Virus record (IMG/VR): IMGVR_UViG_3300020383_000010 | Location: 1 to 42,452 of that record | DNA from: a virus | Strand: one strand, 5' to 3' | Length of the DNA: 42,452 nucleotides | Shown: one piece after another, positions 19,243 to 26,364 of the stretch | How positions within the stretch are numbered: the stretch's first letter is position 1 | How the letters are laid out: every line of letters starts with the position of its first letter | The notes under the pieces: generated by a model | Databases searched by the model: none | What the model was told of the DNA's origin: nothing | The model's input: only the letters and a program-made list of their open reading frames with translations | Made by a program: the position numbers and the translations under genes

Positions 19243-19251
19243 TGTGGATAA
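19243..19251 (-). promoter_or_regulatory. DnaA box TTATCCACA (minus strand)
   Basis: The plus strand reads TGTGGATAA, the exact complement of the consensus DnaA box. It lies between the direct-repeat hairpins and the AT-rich stretch, the expected context at a RepA/DnaA-dependent origin. Confidence 0.7.
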
Positions 19252-19271
19252 ACCCCACGCTAGTGGGGGTT
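19251..19271. repeat. Stem-loop CCCCAC-GCTA-GTGGGG
   Basis: Six-bp stem extended by AA/TT across a bulged G, with a GCTA loop; third of three. It abuts the DnaA box and precedes the AT-rich stretch. Confidence 0.7.
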
Positions 19272-19562
19272 AGCTGAACCTATTTAATTACATAAGAAAA
19301 GCATATTAACGGTGTACAGCTAATTTATTGCCATATCACCTAACTTTTATTTCAAATCACTTAATTTTATATCTTCACAGGGGAATCGAACCAGCGGCGG
19401 GGATCGAGCTTTTCGGGGGCGGTTTCGGGCGTAGATCGGGGGGATTTTGCGCCAGCGCGGCGCTAAAACGGGCGAGGAAATGAGGCGGGGCTAACGATCA
19501 GCCACGGGCTAAGCGCCCGGCGTGGGGCGCTGTGTGGCGTTTTGGGGCGGGGTGGCGGCTGG

Positions 19563-20528
19563 CTAGTGTCGTCGCTGCCGGTCTAAATGCTCTTCCCATG
19601 GCGGGAACTTGATACGCGCTAGCTGGCGTATCTCGGCATAGCTCGCACCGGGGTTGTTGTCGGAAACCTCTTTAATGTACGCGATCATAGCAAGGTTATA
19701 ACGGCGCTGAGCCTCTGCGCTCTCGTCAACGTCGGGCAGATCGGCCTTGCCACGGCGCTGCTTCTGCATCCGCTTAGGGCCGCTGCCTGCCATGGCCAAG
19801 CGGCTACGGGCCTGGGCGGCGTCGTGCGCCGTGGGGAAGCGCTCGCGGTACTTGGCGCGGTCTTTCTTGAGCTTGTTAGAACACCAGCGCTGAAACTCTT
19901 GGAACTTCTGAAAGCCCACGCGCCCCAGCGCTATCAGAAAATCCCGGTTAAGCAGCTTCACAGCAGGCCGGGCGCGCTTCGTGCCGTCGGCTTTAACTTC
20001 ATGCTGCAAATGCACCGTAAACGCGCCAGCGAGCTTTAAGCGCCGGAAGGCGCGCCAAAAACGTTGGCTAGGCTCGGGGGCTTCTGGGGTGCTGCCGGGT
20101 GCCAGCAGGCCCGCCACGCGGGCAATTTCAGCGCAGCTACGGTGCTTAAAACCGCCATCCGCTAGCGGGGTGCCCACGCGCAAGCTGGCGAACTCGGTAA
20201 ACTGGATAATGGCAGAGAGCACCAGCGACTCGGCGGCGCGGGCCTCGGATCGGTTACAACGGGGGTTGCCGTCCGCGTTGGACTTGCCGTTCAAGTTGGC
20301 CAGGGTAGGCAGCAAGCCGGGGCTGTTATAGTAGGCTTTGGCACCGTCGACCAGGGCTTGCAGGGTGGCGGGTAGCCGCCCCTTTTTCAGCGGTTGGCAA
20401 TAGCGGTCAAACTCGCCCTTGGCAGGGTCGTGCCCGCATCGGTTGCCCGTGCCCCAGTATTTGCCGGGGTGTTCGTACGGCACGCGCCCCCACCTGCGGG
20501 GCTGCGCGTTCTCTGCTGCAGCATCCAT
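19563..20528 (-). CDS. repA: IncFII-like plasmid replication initiator RepA
   Basis: This protein of about 321 aa has an order consistent with IncFII-type RepA. There is an N-terminal FDRYCQPLKKGRLPATLQAL region, a helical Arg-rich segment (PRCNRSEARAAESLVLSAII), a winged-helix core (HRSCAEIARVAGLL, QRFWRAFRRLKLAGAFTVHL) and a very basic second half (FQKFQEFQRWCSNKLKKDRA, PKRMQKQRRGK). It would load at the adjacent downstream origin, favouring its own template. The start is uncertain: ATG 20528 (chosen) or ATG 20627, neither with a strong ribosome site, which itself is common for copy-controlled repA genes. The family assignment is from pattern memory. Confidence 0.7.
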   Translation of the reverse strand: MDAAAENAQPRRWGRVPYEHPGKYWGTGNRCGHDPAKGEFDRYCQPLKKGRLPATLQALVDGAKAYYNSPGLLPTLANLNGKSNADGNPRCNRSEARAAESLVLSAIIQFTEFASLRVGTPLADGGFKHRSCAEIARVAGLLAPGSTPEAPEPSQRFWRAFRRLKLAGAFTVHLQHEVKADGTKRARPAVKLLNRDFLIALGRVGFQKFQEFQRWCSNKLKKDRAKYRERFPTAHDAAQARSRLAMAGSGPKRMQKQRRGKADLPDVDESAEAQRRYNLAMIAYIKEVSDNNPGASYAEIRQLARIKFPPWEEHLDRQRRH

Positions 20529-20632
20529 TCGCAAAATCTCGCTTGAGACTTGCCCGCGCCTTGTGCAGCAGTTAAACTCTGGGGAGTCGGTTTTGGTTCC
20601 CAGTCGTTTGTTCTGCTGCCAAAACATCCGAG

Positions 20633-20663
20633 AAGCCCCAGCGCCAACTGGGGCTTTTCTTTT
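20633..20663 (+). terminator. Plus-strand terminator opposite the repA leader
   Basis: AAGCCCCAG, loop CGCCAA, CTGGGGCTT, then TTCTTTT. It points against repA, so it would end a transcript complementary to the repA 5' region, as expected of a CopA/RNAI-like regulator. The minus strand lacks a T tract here. Confidence 0.65.
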
Positions 20664-20705
20664 GGGTGTCTATCTAGTTAATTTGTAAGCGTTTTTTCTT
20701 TCCGG

Positions 20706-20727
20706 CTTAGCGCCGCACGGCGCCAAG
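20706..20727. repeat. Hairpin in the repA leader
   Basis: CTTAGCGCC, loop GCAC, GGCGCCAAG: nine pairs with one mismatch or G-U pair. It lies upstream of repA in the stretch where leader control structures would form. Confidence 0.6.
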
Positions 20728-20787
20728 CGCTGTATACCTGAGTGCTAATCCTAACACCCGCACTGCTTTTTGCCACTATTTGTGAAC

Positions 20788-20820
20788 AAAAAAATTACCC
20801 GCTGGGTGCCCATCCAGCGG
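20788..20820 (-). terminator. Intrinsic terminator upstream of repA
   Basis: On the minus strand CCGCTGG, loop, CCAGCGG is followed by GTAATTTTTTT. It ends the small gene at 20822 and isolates repA transcription. Confidence 0.85.
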
Positions 20821-20821
20821 T

Positions 20822-21055
20822 TTAATGCGCTGAGCCCGCGCCTTCGCCCCCTTCTTTTTTCGCCGCCTCGGCCAGCTCGTGCCCCAGCGCCCCACGAATA
20901 AAGGCGATGTTGGTACTAAAACCTTGGTGCATCCCTTCGCACGTCAACGCTAAATACTCCAGATGCTCCAGGCAGTTGGTCAACGTTTCCTCTGCGCTAA
21001 CACCTACTAGCGGGTTTGCCTGATAGCCCTGCGTCGTTCCCTGCTGCTCGCTCAT
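20822..21055 (-). CDS. Small protein upstream of repA, unknown
   Basis: This 77-aa protein starts at an ATG with GGAGG 9 bases upstream (21055); an in-frame start at 21088 lacks one. It is helical (SAEETLTNCLEHLEYLALTC, NIAFIRGALGHELAEAAKKE), resembling small DUF3077-like proteins of plasmids and prophages in general pattern. It has its own terminator. Possibly a replication or maintenance accessory, unproven. Confidence 0.55.
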   Translation of the reverse strand: MSEQQGTTQGYQANPLVGVSAEETLTNCLEHLEYLALTCEGMHQGFSTNIAFIRGALGHELAEAAKKEGGEGAGSAH

Positions 21056-21371
21056 TGTGTCGCCTCCCCGGCGCGCGTTTGCGCACACCTAAAAACTGTG
21101 TATACATACAGCATCATACTACACCGCATGACGCTAATGGAAAAATTGCGAAGCGGGTTTAAGCACCTACTCGCTATGCTCATGGGCTAGTTTACAGAGT
21201 TGCGCCATTTGCCAAAATTAAAGGCAAGAGCGCACTTTTCCTCTCTATAAAACCACGTTTTGAGCTGAGCGCAAGCACAAATAACCCATTGATATTTATG
21301 CAAAAGGGTTAAAAAGCATTGTTATTTTATGGGAAATGATTAGTACGCAAGCTAACGCCTTGTTTCAGCCC
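21056..21371. other. Gene-poor gap between repA module and late operon end
   Basis: No protein-coding gene of confidence is seen in 316 bases. It is AT-richer than the surroundings. A GTATACATAC-containing stretch near 21096-21106 may be part of a minus-strand promoter for the small gene at 21055. The rest shows nothing clear. Confidence 0.4.
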
Positions 21372-21400
21372 AAAAAAAAGCCCCGGCGTTGGCCGGGGCT
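21372..21400 (-). terminator. Strong late-operon terminator
   Basis: On the minus strand AGCCCCGGC, loop CAAC, GCCGGGGCT is followed by eight T. This is the final stop of the structural operon. Confidence 0.93.
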
Positions 21401-21412
21401 ATCTTCGGGCAC

Positions 21413-21433
21413 AAAAAAACCGCCCTACGGCGG
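21413..21433 (-). terminator. First of two tandem late terminators
   Basis: CCGCC, loop GTAG, GGCGG, then seven T on the minus strand. The stem includes the last codons and TAG stop of the 63-aa gene. Confidence 0.85.
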
Positions 21434-21616
21434 CGCGATGCCTTCCCAAAACTGGTCGCTTTCCCACTCCAGCTCCTGCAGTGCCCACGTGCGGGCGTCG
21501 CGCACTAGCACCCATTGGCCGCTGATCCGTTCCCAGCGGGAGGCGGCGCGCCACTGACCATCGACGCGCACGCACTCTTCGGTATAGCGCCATTCATCGT
21601 CGATGCGTACCTGCAT
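21425..21616 (-). CDS. Small late protein, unknown (63 aa)
   Basis: This is the last gene of the structural operon. The 63-aa product is rich in Trp and Arg (MQVRIDDEWRYTEECVRVDG, RWERISGQWVLVRD) and contains LEWESDQFW, close to LEWEYDNFW in the tail protein at 24016. The ATG has a GGAG site. It may be a tail-fibre accessory or structural decoration. The function is unknown. Confidence 0.6.
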   Translation of the reverse strand: MQVRIDDEWRYTEECVRVDGQWRAASRWERISGQWVLVRDARTWALQELEWESDQFWEGIAPP

Positions 21617-21617
21617 G

Positions 21618-21986
21618 CTAGCTCCAGTGCTGTAGCCATATATCGCCGTCTTGGCCTATCGCGTCGTCGGGGGGCTGCGCTGAGATATAGACGTTGCGGT
21701 TGGCCATGCTGCCCACGTTGGCGAGCTTGGTTTTTTCCTGCTGGGTGTAGCTTCGCTCTGACAAGCCCATGCCTTCCACGGCATCGACCTTACCGTTTAG
21801 GGCTTGGTCGATTTCTTCCTGCGTGTAGTGGTCGGTAATGTCCTTGATGACCTCGCCAAAGCGGGCGAAGATGCGCCGGTCAGCCAGGTTAAACGCTAGC
21901 TGCCCTTCATCTATCTGGGCAGCGGTGGGCACCGCGCCGGGCTGGCGGCTTATGCGCAGCCCGACGCTTTCTTGATAGGCGCTCAT
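21618..21986 (-). CDS. Tail-fibre-like protein
   Basis: This 122-aa protein starts with a common fibre N-terminal pattern (LRISRQPGAVPTAAQIDEGQ, LAFNLADRRIFARFGEVIKD), in which each repeat says the particle has so many inputs and a label. It continues with a helical fibre-like stretch (YTQEEIDQALNGKVDAVEG, YTQQEKTKLANVG). It is probably a short distal fibre or a fibre adaptor. It overlaps its upstream neighbour by 4 bases. Confidence 0.7.
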   Translation of the reverse strand: MSAYQESVGLRISRQPGAVPTAAQIDEGQLAFNLADRRIFARFGEVIKDITDHYTQEEIDQALNGKVDAVEGMGLSERSYTQQEKTKLANVGSMANRNVYISAQPPDDAIGQDGDIWLQHWS

Positions 21987-22597
21987 AGCGTGGCCGCTTC
22001 GATAAACAGGCTATCCACGTCCGCTTTATCAAGGCCAAGCCCAGCGTATAGCGCTGTTACCCACGGCGCGCTTCGCTCAATGCGGGTCGCGTATTCCCAT
22101 TCAATCTCAGCCACTTGCCGCTGCTGCTCGTCCTCAATCGCAGCAATGGCGTCACTCACGCTAGTCAGCAAACCATGCTTGGCCAGCACTAGCCGGGCTT
22201 GCCGTGGGGTAATGTCGCTCGGCACCGGCAGCGCGCTTTCTGCTAGCATGCCAAACTTAAACGGCGGCGTGACGGTCACGGTGCCGCCTTCGCCGTCGTC
22301 GATCTCGTGGGGCGTGGTGTCGTACACCGATGTATACAGGGCGAGTGCGTCGGGGTCGTCTTGTAGCTGCTGATAGACGCGCTCAGCGGTGCCAGTGCCT
22401 GTGTAGGGGGCTTCGGCCAGCACAGTGGCGTAGGGTCGCCACTCGGCTAGCTGCTCGGCAGTGAGGCGCACGTAGTGCAACCGATCACCTGCGGCGTTGC
22501 GGGCTTGGGGGTCGCTGAGGGCGGGGCTGCCGTTGTCGTCGGCTAAATGGGCGGGCAGTTCATTGCTAACGGGTAGGTGTAAAATGGCGTCCATCAT
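21983..22597 (-). CDS. Tail-fibre-associated protein
   Basis: This 204-aa protein has a C-terminal part typical of a widespread tail-tip/fibre accessory family: ITPRQARLVLAKHGLLTSVS, IEDEQQRQVAEIEWEYATRI, then TALYAGLGLDKADVDSLFIE. The N-terminal half is acidic and beta-rich and would contact the fibre. It is coupled upstream (overlap of 4) and downstream. Both a chaperone and a structural role are possible. Confidence 0.65.
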   Translation of the reverse strand: MMDAILHLPVSNELPAHLADDNGSPALSDPQARNAAGDRLHYVRLTAEQLAEWRPYATVLAEAPYTGTGTAERVYQQLQDDPDALALYTSVYDTTPHEIDDGEGGTVTVTPPFKFGMLAESALPVPSDITPRQARLVLAKHGLLTSVSDAIAAIEDEQQRQVAEIEWEYATRIERSAPWVTALYAGLGLDKADVDSLFIEAATL

Positions 22598-24015
22598 AGC
22601 GTTATCTCCTTACCTTCATCTTCCCCGACAACAAAGGGCAATAGCAGCACTTGATCAATCCAGCCGTTATGGGGGCCAAACCCGTGAAAGCCTGTCGTTA
22701 AATTTCTATGACCAATTTTTAGCGACATTCCGTCGGGCAATAGCGGCAGTGTTGGCTCTCTAATCAATTCACCAGAGACATAAACTTTCATGCCGCCATC
22801 AGAAGAAGCGCAGTATTTAAAAACACCACTTTCACCATAATCCCGTCCTGCGCTATTGGTGTAATCGGCATACTCACTATCACCAAACTGATAAAAGAAC
22901 TGGTTGTTGATATAACCATACACCGCGCCAAAGAAGATGATGCTCGACTGATTAGGATCAACATAACGACCAACATCGTTAATCACAATGACATCTTCCG
23001 CCCGAGTCGATGCCGTGCCATTCGTTGGGATATACGATGTGGCGAATGGGAATAACCCCGCTTCATATTGAGCGCCCCATACAGCAATGCCTTGATGACT
23101 TAGCTCTACTGCACGCGCATCTAAATTGATAGGAATGACTCGCAGCGTATTGGCAGGCACCTTGATACCCACGCGCCACCATCCATCACCAAAATAGTTA
23201 ATGGATGCAGGTAAATCAGATGAAACAATTGACCCATTTTCAAGATTAAATGTAGCCTGATAAGAGCTTAGCTCGTCAACAGAACGCATGCCAAACAGAT
23301 TATAGCCATCGATCAATTTAACAAATACAGACATCCATCCCGAACTAAAACCCTCTAGGCGACGAATGTTACTAAAGCCAGAGGACGACGTTGATCGCGC
23401 CACCCACACGCCTAAAGCACCGTCAGGAGCCTTGATGGACTCGTCAAAGTTAATTTGTATGTTTTGCTTATCCCAATAAACGTTATCAAACGCCGAAGAA
23501 TAGAGAAAAGCATTGGTACTGGCTATTTCTCTTGAAATACCGCGACACTTACCATCCGCTCCCCACTCCCTTGCCGGTTCGTTGACCGGAACTTGTTGGA
23601 GATAGCCATTAATTCCTTTTACCCACTTCGGGCTAGCTCTCGAAAAGGACACTATATCTTTTAAGTCATTCGTTATTATCTTAGTGCCATCATCTGCACT
23701 GTAAGTACCAGCCGCAAAGTCTAAGCACACGCTAGATAGCCGTTTGTAGTAATCGAGTATGCCGTTTTTTAATGTGCCCGCCACCGCCTCAACATACCCT
23801 TTAGCATCCTCCGCTTTATCCGCATTCGCCGCCGCGCCATCAATAGCCTGGGCGTACTGACTGACATAACCAGCAGCGGCCACCGTATCCGCCAGCATGG
23901 GGAAAAAGTTGATACGGTGGCCGCCATTAAACACTCCCGTTTGTGGGTTGGCATCGCTAGTGAACGTCTTACCTGAACCACCGATTGATGGTGGAAAGCG
24001 GACTGAATCAACCAT
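22594..24015 (-). CDS. Tail fibre / receptor-binding protein with lectin-like module
   Basis: The 473-aa protein has a helical N-terminal attachment part (FPMLADTVAAAGYVSQYAQA) and, from about residue 140, beta-rich carbohydrate-binding-like modules. Typical elements are SSAFDNVYWDKQNIQI, GDGWWRVGIKV, AVWGAQYEAGLFPFATSYIP and a concanavalin-like end (IIFFGAVYGYINNQFFYQFG, GPHNGWIDQVLLLP). It probably binds the host surface. The gene is visibly more AT-rich than its neighbours, as is common for recombined receptor-binding genes. Confidence 0.75.
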   Translation of the reverse strand: MVDSVRFPPSIGGSGKTFTSDANPQTGVFNGGHRINFFPMLADTVAAAGYVSQYAQAIDGAAANADKAEDAKGYVEAVAGTLKNGILDYYKRLSSVCLDFAAGTYSADDGTKIITNDLKDIVSFSRASPKWVKGINGYLQQVPVNEPAREWGADGKCRGISREIASTNAFLYSSAFDNVYWDKQNIQINFDESIKAPDGALGVWVARSTSSSGFSNIRRLEGFSSGWMSVFVKLIDGYNLFGMRSVDELSSYQATFNLENGSIVSSDLPASINYFGDGWWRVGIKVPANTLRVIPINLDARAVELSHQGIAVWGAQYEAGLFPFATSYIPTNGTASTRAEDVIVINDVGRYVDPNQSSIIFFGAVYGYINNQFFYQFGDSEYADYTNSAGRDYGESGVFKYCASSDGGMKVYVSGELIREPTLPLLPDGMSLKIGHRNLTTGFHGFGPHNGWIDQVLLLPFVVGEDEGKEITL

Positions 24016-24885
24016 TTATAGAATCTCCCGTAGGGCGTAGGAATTGGCGTAGGTGCCAAAATAGGGGTGGCTCAGTGGGTTTACCTGCACTTGCCGCGCT
24101 AGGATCGTGGTTGCAAAGCTCTCTGCCGTGGCCTGAGTGCTTTCGGCGTAAAGAATTTCACCGTGTAGGCCAATCTTGCGTTGGGCGGCCAAGGCCCGCC
24201 GGAACCCTTCTTCTCGGTCTAAATGCTCCAGCGCAAAAGACACCGTGCGCTTGGGGGTGGCGGGGTCGGCGTACTCGGTGCGGTTGGCATCGCCTGCGGT
24301 TTCAAACTGCGTATCAATGTCGTAGCCCCACTGGCAGCCGTAGCTCATGTTGTAGGTGGGTTGCCACACATCCGAGATAAACACCCGGCCTAAGCTGATA
24401 AAGCCTGCCGGGTTGCTGCTGTCGTCAAACTCCAGGCGCACGGCACGGGCTATCTGCACTGCGGGTAAAAACAGCGTGGCCAGGGGCGTGAATGAAGCGC
24501 GGTCGTCGTCGTCAAATTCGCCGCCCCAAAAATTGTCGTATTCCCATTCCAGCTCGCTGGTGGAATACACCGGGGGCCATACCCGTAGCCAGTCGCTTTG
24601 CCACGCTACTTGCGTGGCGGCATCGTCGAAGTAGACGGTAATGCGCCACGTGGCCACGGCGCTGAGATTGTGCGCGGCCACCGCCACCACGCCCACCGGC
24701 AGGAAACGCGCCAGGGTAATCAGCACCTGGGTATTCGCGGGACTGAGCCCATTAGAACGGGCCTGCTCGGCTAGCGTGGGGTCTAACAACTTGCTAGCGG
24801 GTAGTGCCGGTTCCCAGCCGCCACCGCTCACCGCCGCGCCGTTGGCGTGGTTGGGCCAACACAGGATGATTTTTCCCTCTTCCAT
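24016..24885 (-). CDS. Tail-tip / hub-associated protein
   Basis: This 289-aa beta-rich protein (MEEGKIILCWPNHANGAAVS, SLGRVFISDVWQPTYNMSYG, QWGYDIDTQFETAGD) sits between the hub-like protein and the fibre, the place of central tail-tip proteins. LEWEYDNFWGGEF recurs in short form in the 63-aa late gene. No enzymatic motif is visible. It is coupled tightly to both neighbours. Confidence 0.7.
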   Translation of the reverse strand: MEEGKIILCWPNHANGAAVSGGGWEPALPASKLLDPTLAEQARSNGLSPANTQVLITLARFLPVGVVAVAAHNLSAVATWRITVYFDDAATQVAWQSDWLRVWPPVYSTSELEWEYDNFWGGEFDDDDRASFTPLATLFLPAVQIARAVRLEFDDSSNPAGFISLGRVFISDVWQPTYNMSYGCQWGYDIDTQFETAGDANRTEYADPATPKRTVSFALEHLDREEGFRRALAAQRKIGLHGEILYAESTQATAESFATTILARQVQVNPLSHPYFGTYANSYALREIL

Positions 24886-24888
24886 TGA

Positions 24889-26364
24889 TTAACCCCATAG
24901 TGTGAGTGATACCCGGTTGCGCGACGCGTCCACTTCGCGCCCCACCACCAGCAGGTTGCGCCCGGCGGTGTACCCTAGCCGGGGTGTAACCACGCGAACC
25001 GTTTGTTGAATCTGCAAACCGCCTGCATCCACCACGCGGGCGACCACCGTTAGCCGGTCGCGCCGGGGGGATAGCAGCGCCAGCACATCGTTGGCCGTGG
25101 TTTGGGCGTGGCTGCGGCTAGCAAGGTCGCTGGCCACCGTTACGGCATCTGCCAGCGGGTGGCGTGCAAGCGTGGCGGCTGAGACGGCCACCGCATCCCG
25201 GTAGGGGTTGGCCAACCGGGCGCGGCGGGATTCCGTCACCGCCCCGGCAAGATCCGCTTGCACGGTTTCGATACGGTCGGCTTGCCATGTCACGCGACCC
25301 ACCGGCAAGCCGTTACTGCCTGCCCCTACTGAGTCGCGGTCGATGGTGATTATCTGGTGGTCGTTGAGCGTGAGAACAGGCGCACCGGGCGGCGTTAATA
25401 GCCCGGCTACCAGCGCTTGACCGCCGGTAATGCGGTAGAACCCCGCACACGACGCAATCAAACGATCTAACAGCTCGGCGGTGGTGGTTTCTTCCGTCAG
25501 CCATAGCCGCACCGCGCCCCGGCTATTGAGCGCCCCGGCACTCTCCAGCGTTACCCCGGCCTCACTGGCAATGTGCGCCACCACATCACCCGCGTTTACC
25601 GCCGGGGCGTTGGCGTCACACGTGAGCTGGCCAGTGGGGGCCACCCCTACGCGGATATACCCCTGATAGCGCCGCCACTTGCCGCGTGGTGGCTCCCAAT
25701 CGCTCCATTCACCCGCGTCGGGGGCCACGCTTTGCAGCTCGGCTAGCGAGGCGTAATCACCGTCAAATGTCAGCGGTATGCCGTTGTCGTATACCGCCGT
25801 AACGGTGCAGGGCTGATCGCTCGCTTGGTAAATCAGCGTTGACGTATTCACCGCCACGGGCTGGGCATTGCGCACCTGCCCGTAAACGCGGGGTTTGATG
25901 TTGCCGCCTATATCGTCGTCGGTGCCCTCTACACCGTTGGGGGCTACGTTGGTGCCCGCATAGCGGGCTTGGGGGTGGGGCTGCTGCAGGATCTCCACCG
26001 GGTCGCGCAACTTGATCGACACCAGCGCATTACTAAACGACACGCGGCCCACGGTGCCCTCCAGCACCGTGGTTATGCCGCTTTCATCGGCATATTGCAG
26101 CGTGGCTTGGCGGCCATCGGTGGCGTAGTCCACCAGCCAATCTAGCCCGCCGTCGATGTTGATAAGCGTGGTTTCGCCGTAGCCGCTGCGGTCGACGTTT
26201 ATTAGCTCCCCCGCAAACAAACCAGCCCGGTATAAACCGGGCTGTTTAATGCGTGGCATCCATGCCACGGGGGCCGGGTCCATGTACCCCGGCGTGCTAA
26301 ATCGCAGTGTTTTGGGGTTCCCCTCGCTATCGAGCGCTTCGACCGTTAACAACCAATAGCTCAT
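24889..26364 (-). CDS. Tail hub-like minor tail protein
   Basis: This 491-aa protein follows the tape measure by a 4-base overlap, where siphophages keep their tail-tip hub. Visible features are an N-terminal SYWLLTVEALDSEGNPKTLR, a barrel-like INIDGGLDWLVDYATDGRQA, and a later VTWQADRIETVQADLAGAV. It would attach to the tape measure's end, open the tip and hold the fibre complex. The exact family (gp27-like or gpL/gpJ-like) was not determined. Confidence 0.75.
   Translation of the reverse strand: MSYWLLTVEALDSEGNPKTLRFSTPGYMDPAPVAWMPRIKQPGLYRAGLFAGELINVDRSGYGETTLINIDGGLDWLVDYATDGRQATLQYADESGITTVLEGTVGRVSFSNALVSIKLRDPVEILQQPHPQARYAGTNVAPNGVEGTDDDIGGNIKPRVYGQVRNAQPVAVNTSTLIYQASDQPCTVTAVYDNGIPLTFDGDYASLAELQSVAPDAGEWSDWEPPRGKWRRYQGYIRVGVAPTGQLTCDANAPAVNAGDVVAHIASEAGVTLESAGALNSRGAVRLWLTEETTTAELLDRLIASCAGFYRITGGQALVAGLLTPPGAPVLTLNDHQIITIDRDSVGAGSNGLPVGRVTWQADRIETVQADLAGAVTESRRARLANPYRDAVAVSAATLARHPLADAVTVASDLASRSHAQTTANDVLALLSPRRDRLTVVARVVDAGGLQIQQTVRVVTPRLGYTAGRNLLVVGREVDASRNRVSLTLWG

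Larger units (their letters stand above)
18942..19562. other. oriV: Candidate plasmid origin of replication region
   Basis: This 621-base region without a gene lies directly downstream of repA, as oriR does in IncFII plasmids. It contains the 9-mer TGTGGATAA (19243-19251, an exact DnaA box on the minus strand); two direct copies of TTCCGCGCTTGCGCGG (19170-19185 and 19223-19238), each also a hairpin; and an AT-rich stretch at about 19272-19382 that could unwind. Further hairpins are CCAGGGGT/ACCCCTGG and CAGCCC/GGGCTG around 19110-19155. No iterons are seen. Confidence 0.6.

Noticed and set aside
22590-22605. ATAGCGTTATC near a tail gene start as another dispersed-repeat site
   Set aside because: Only one half-box matches and it overlaps the ribosome site; likely chance. 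The same holds for AGCGTTATTTA at 32480.
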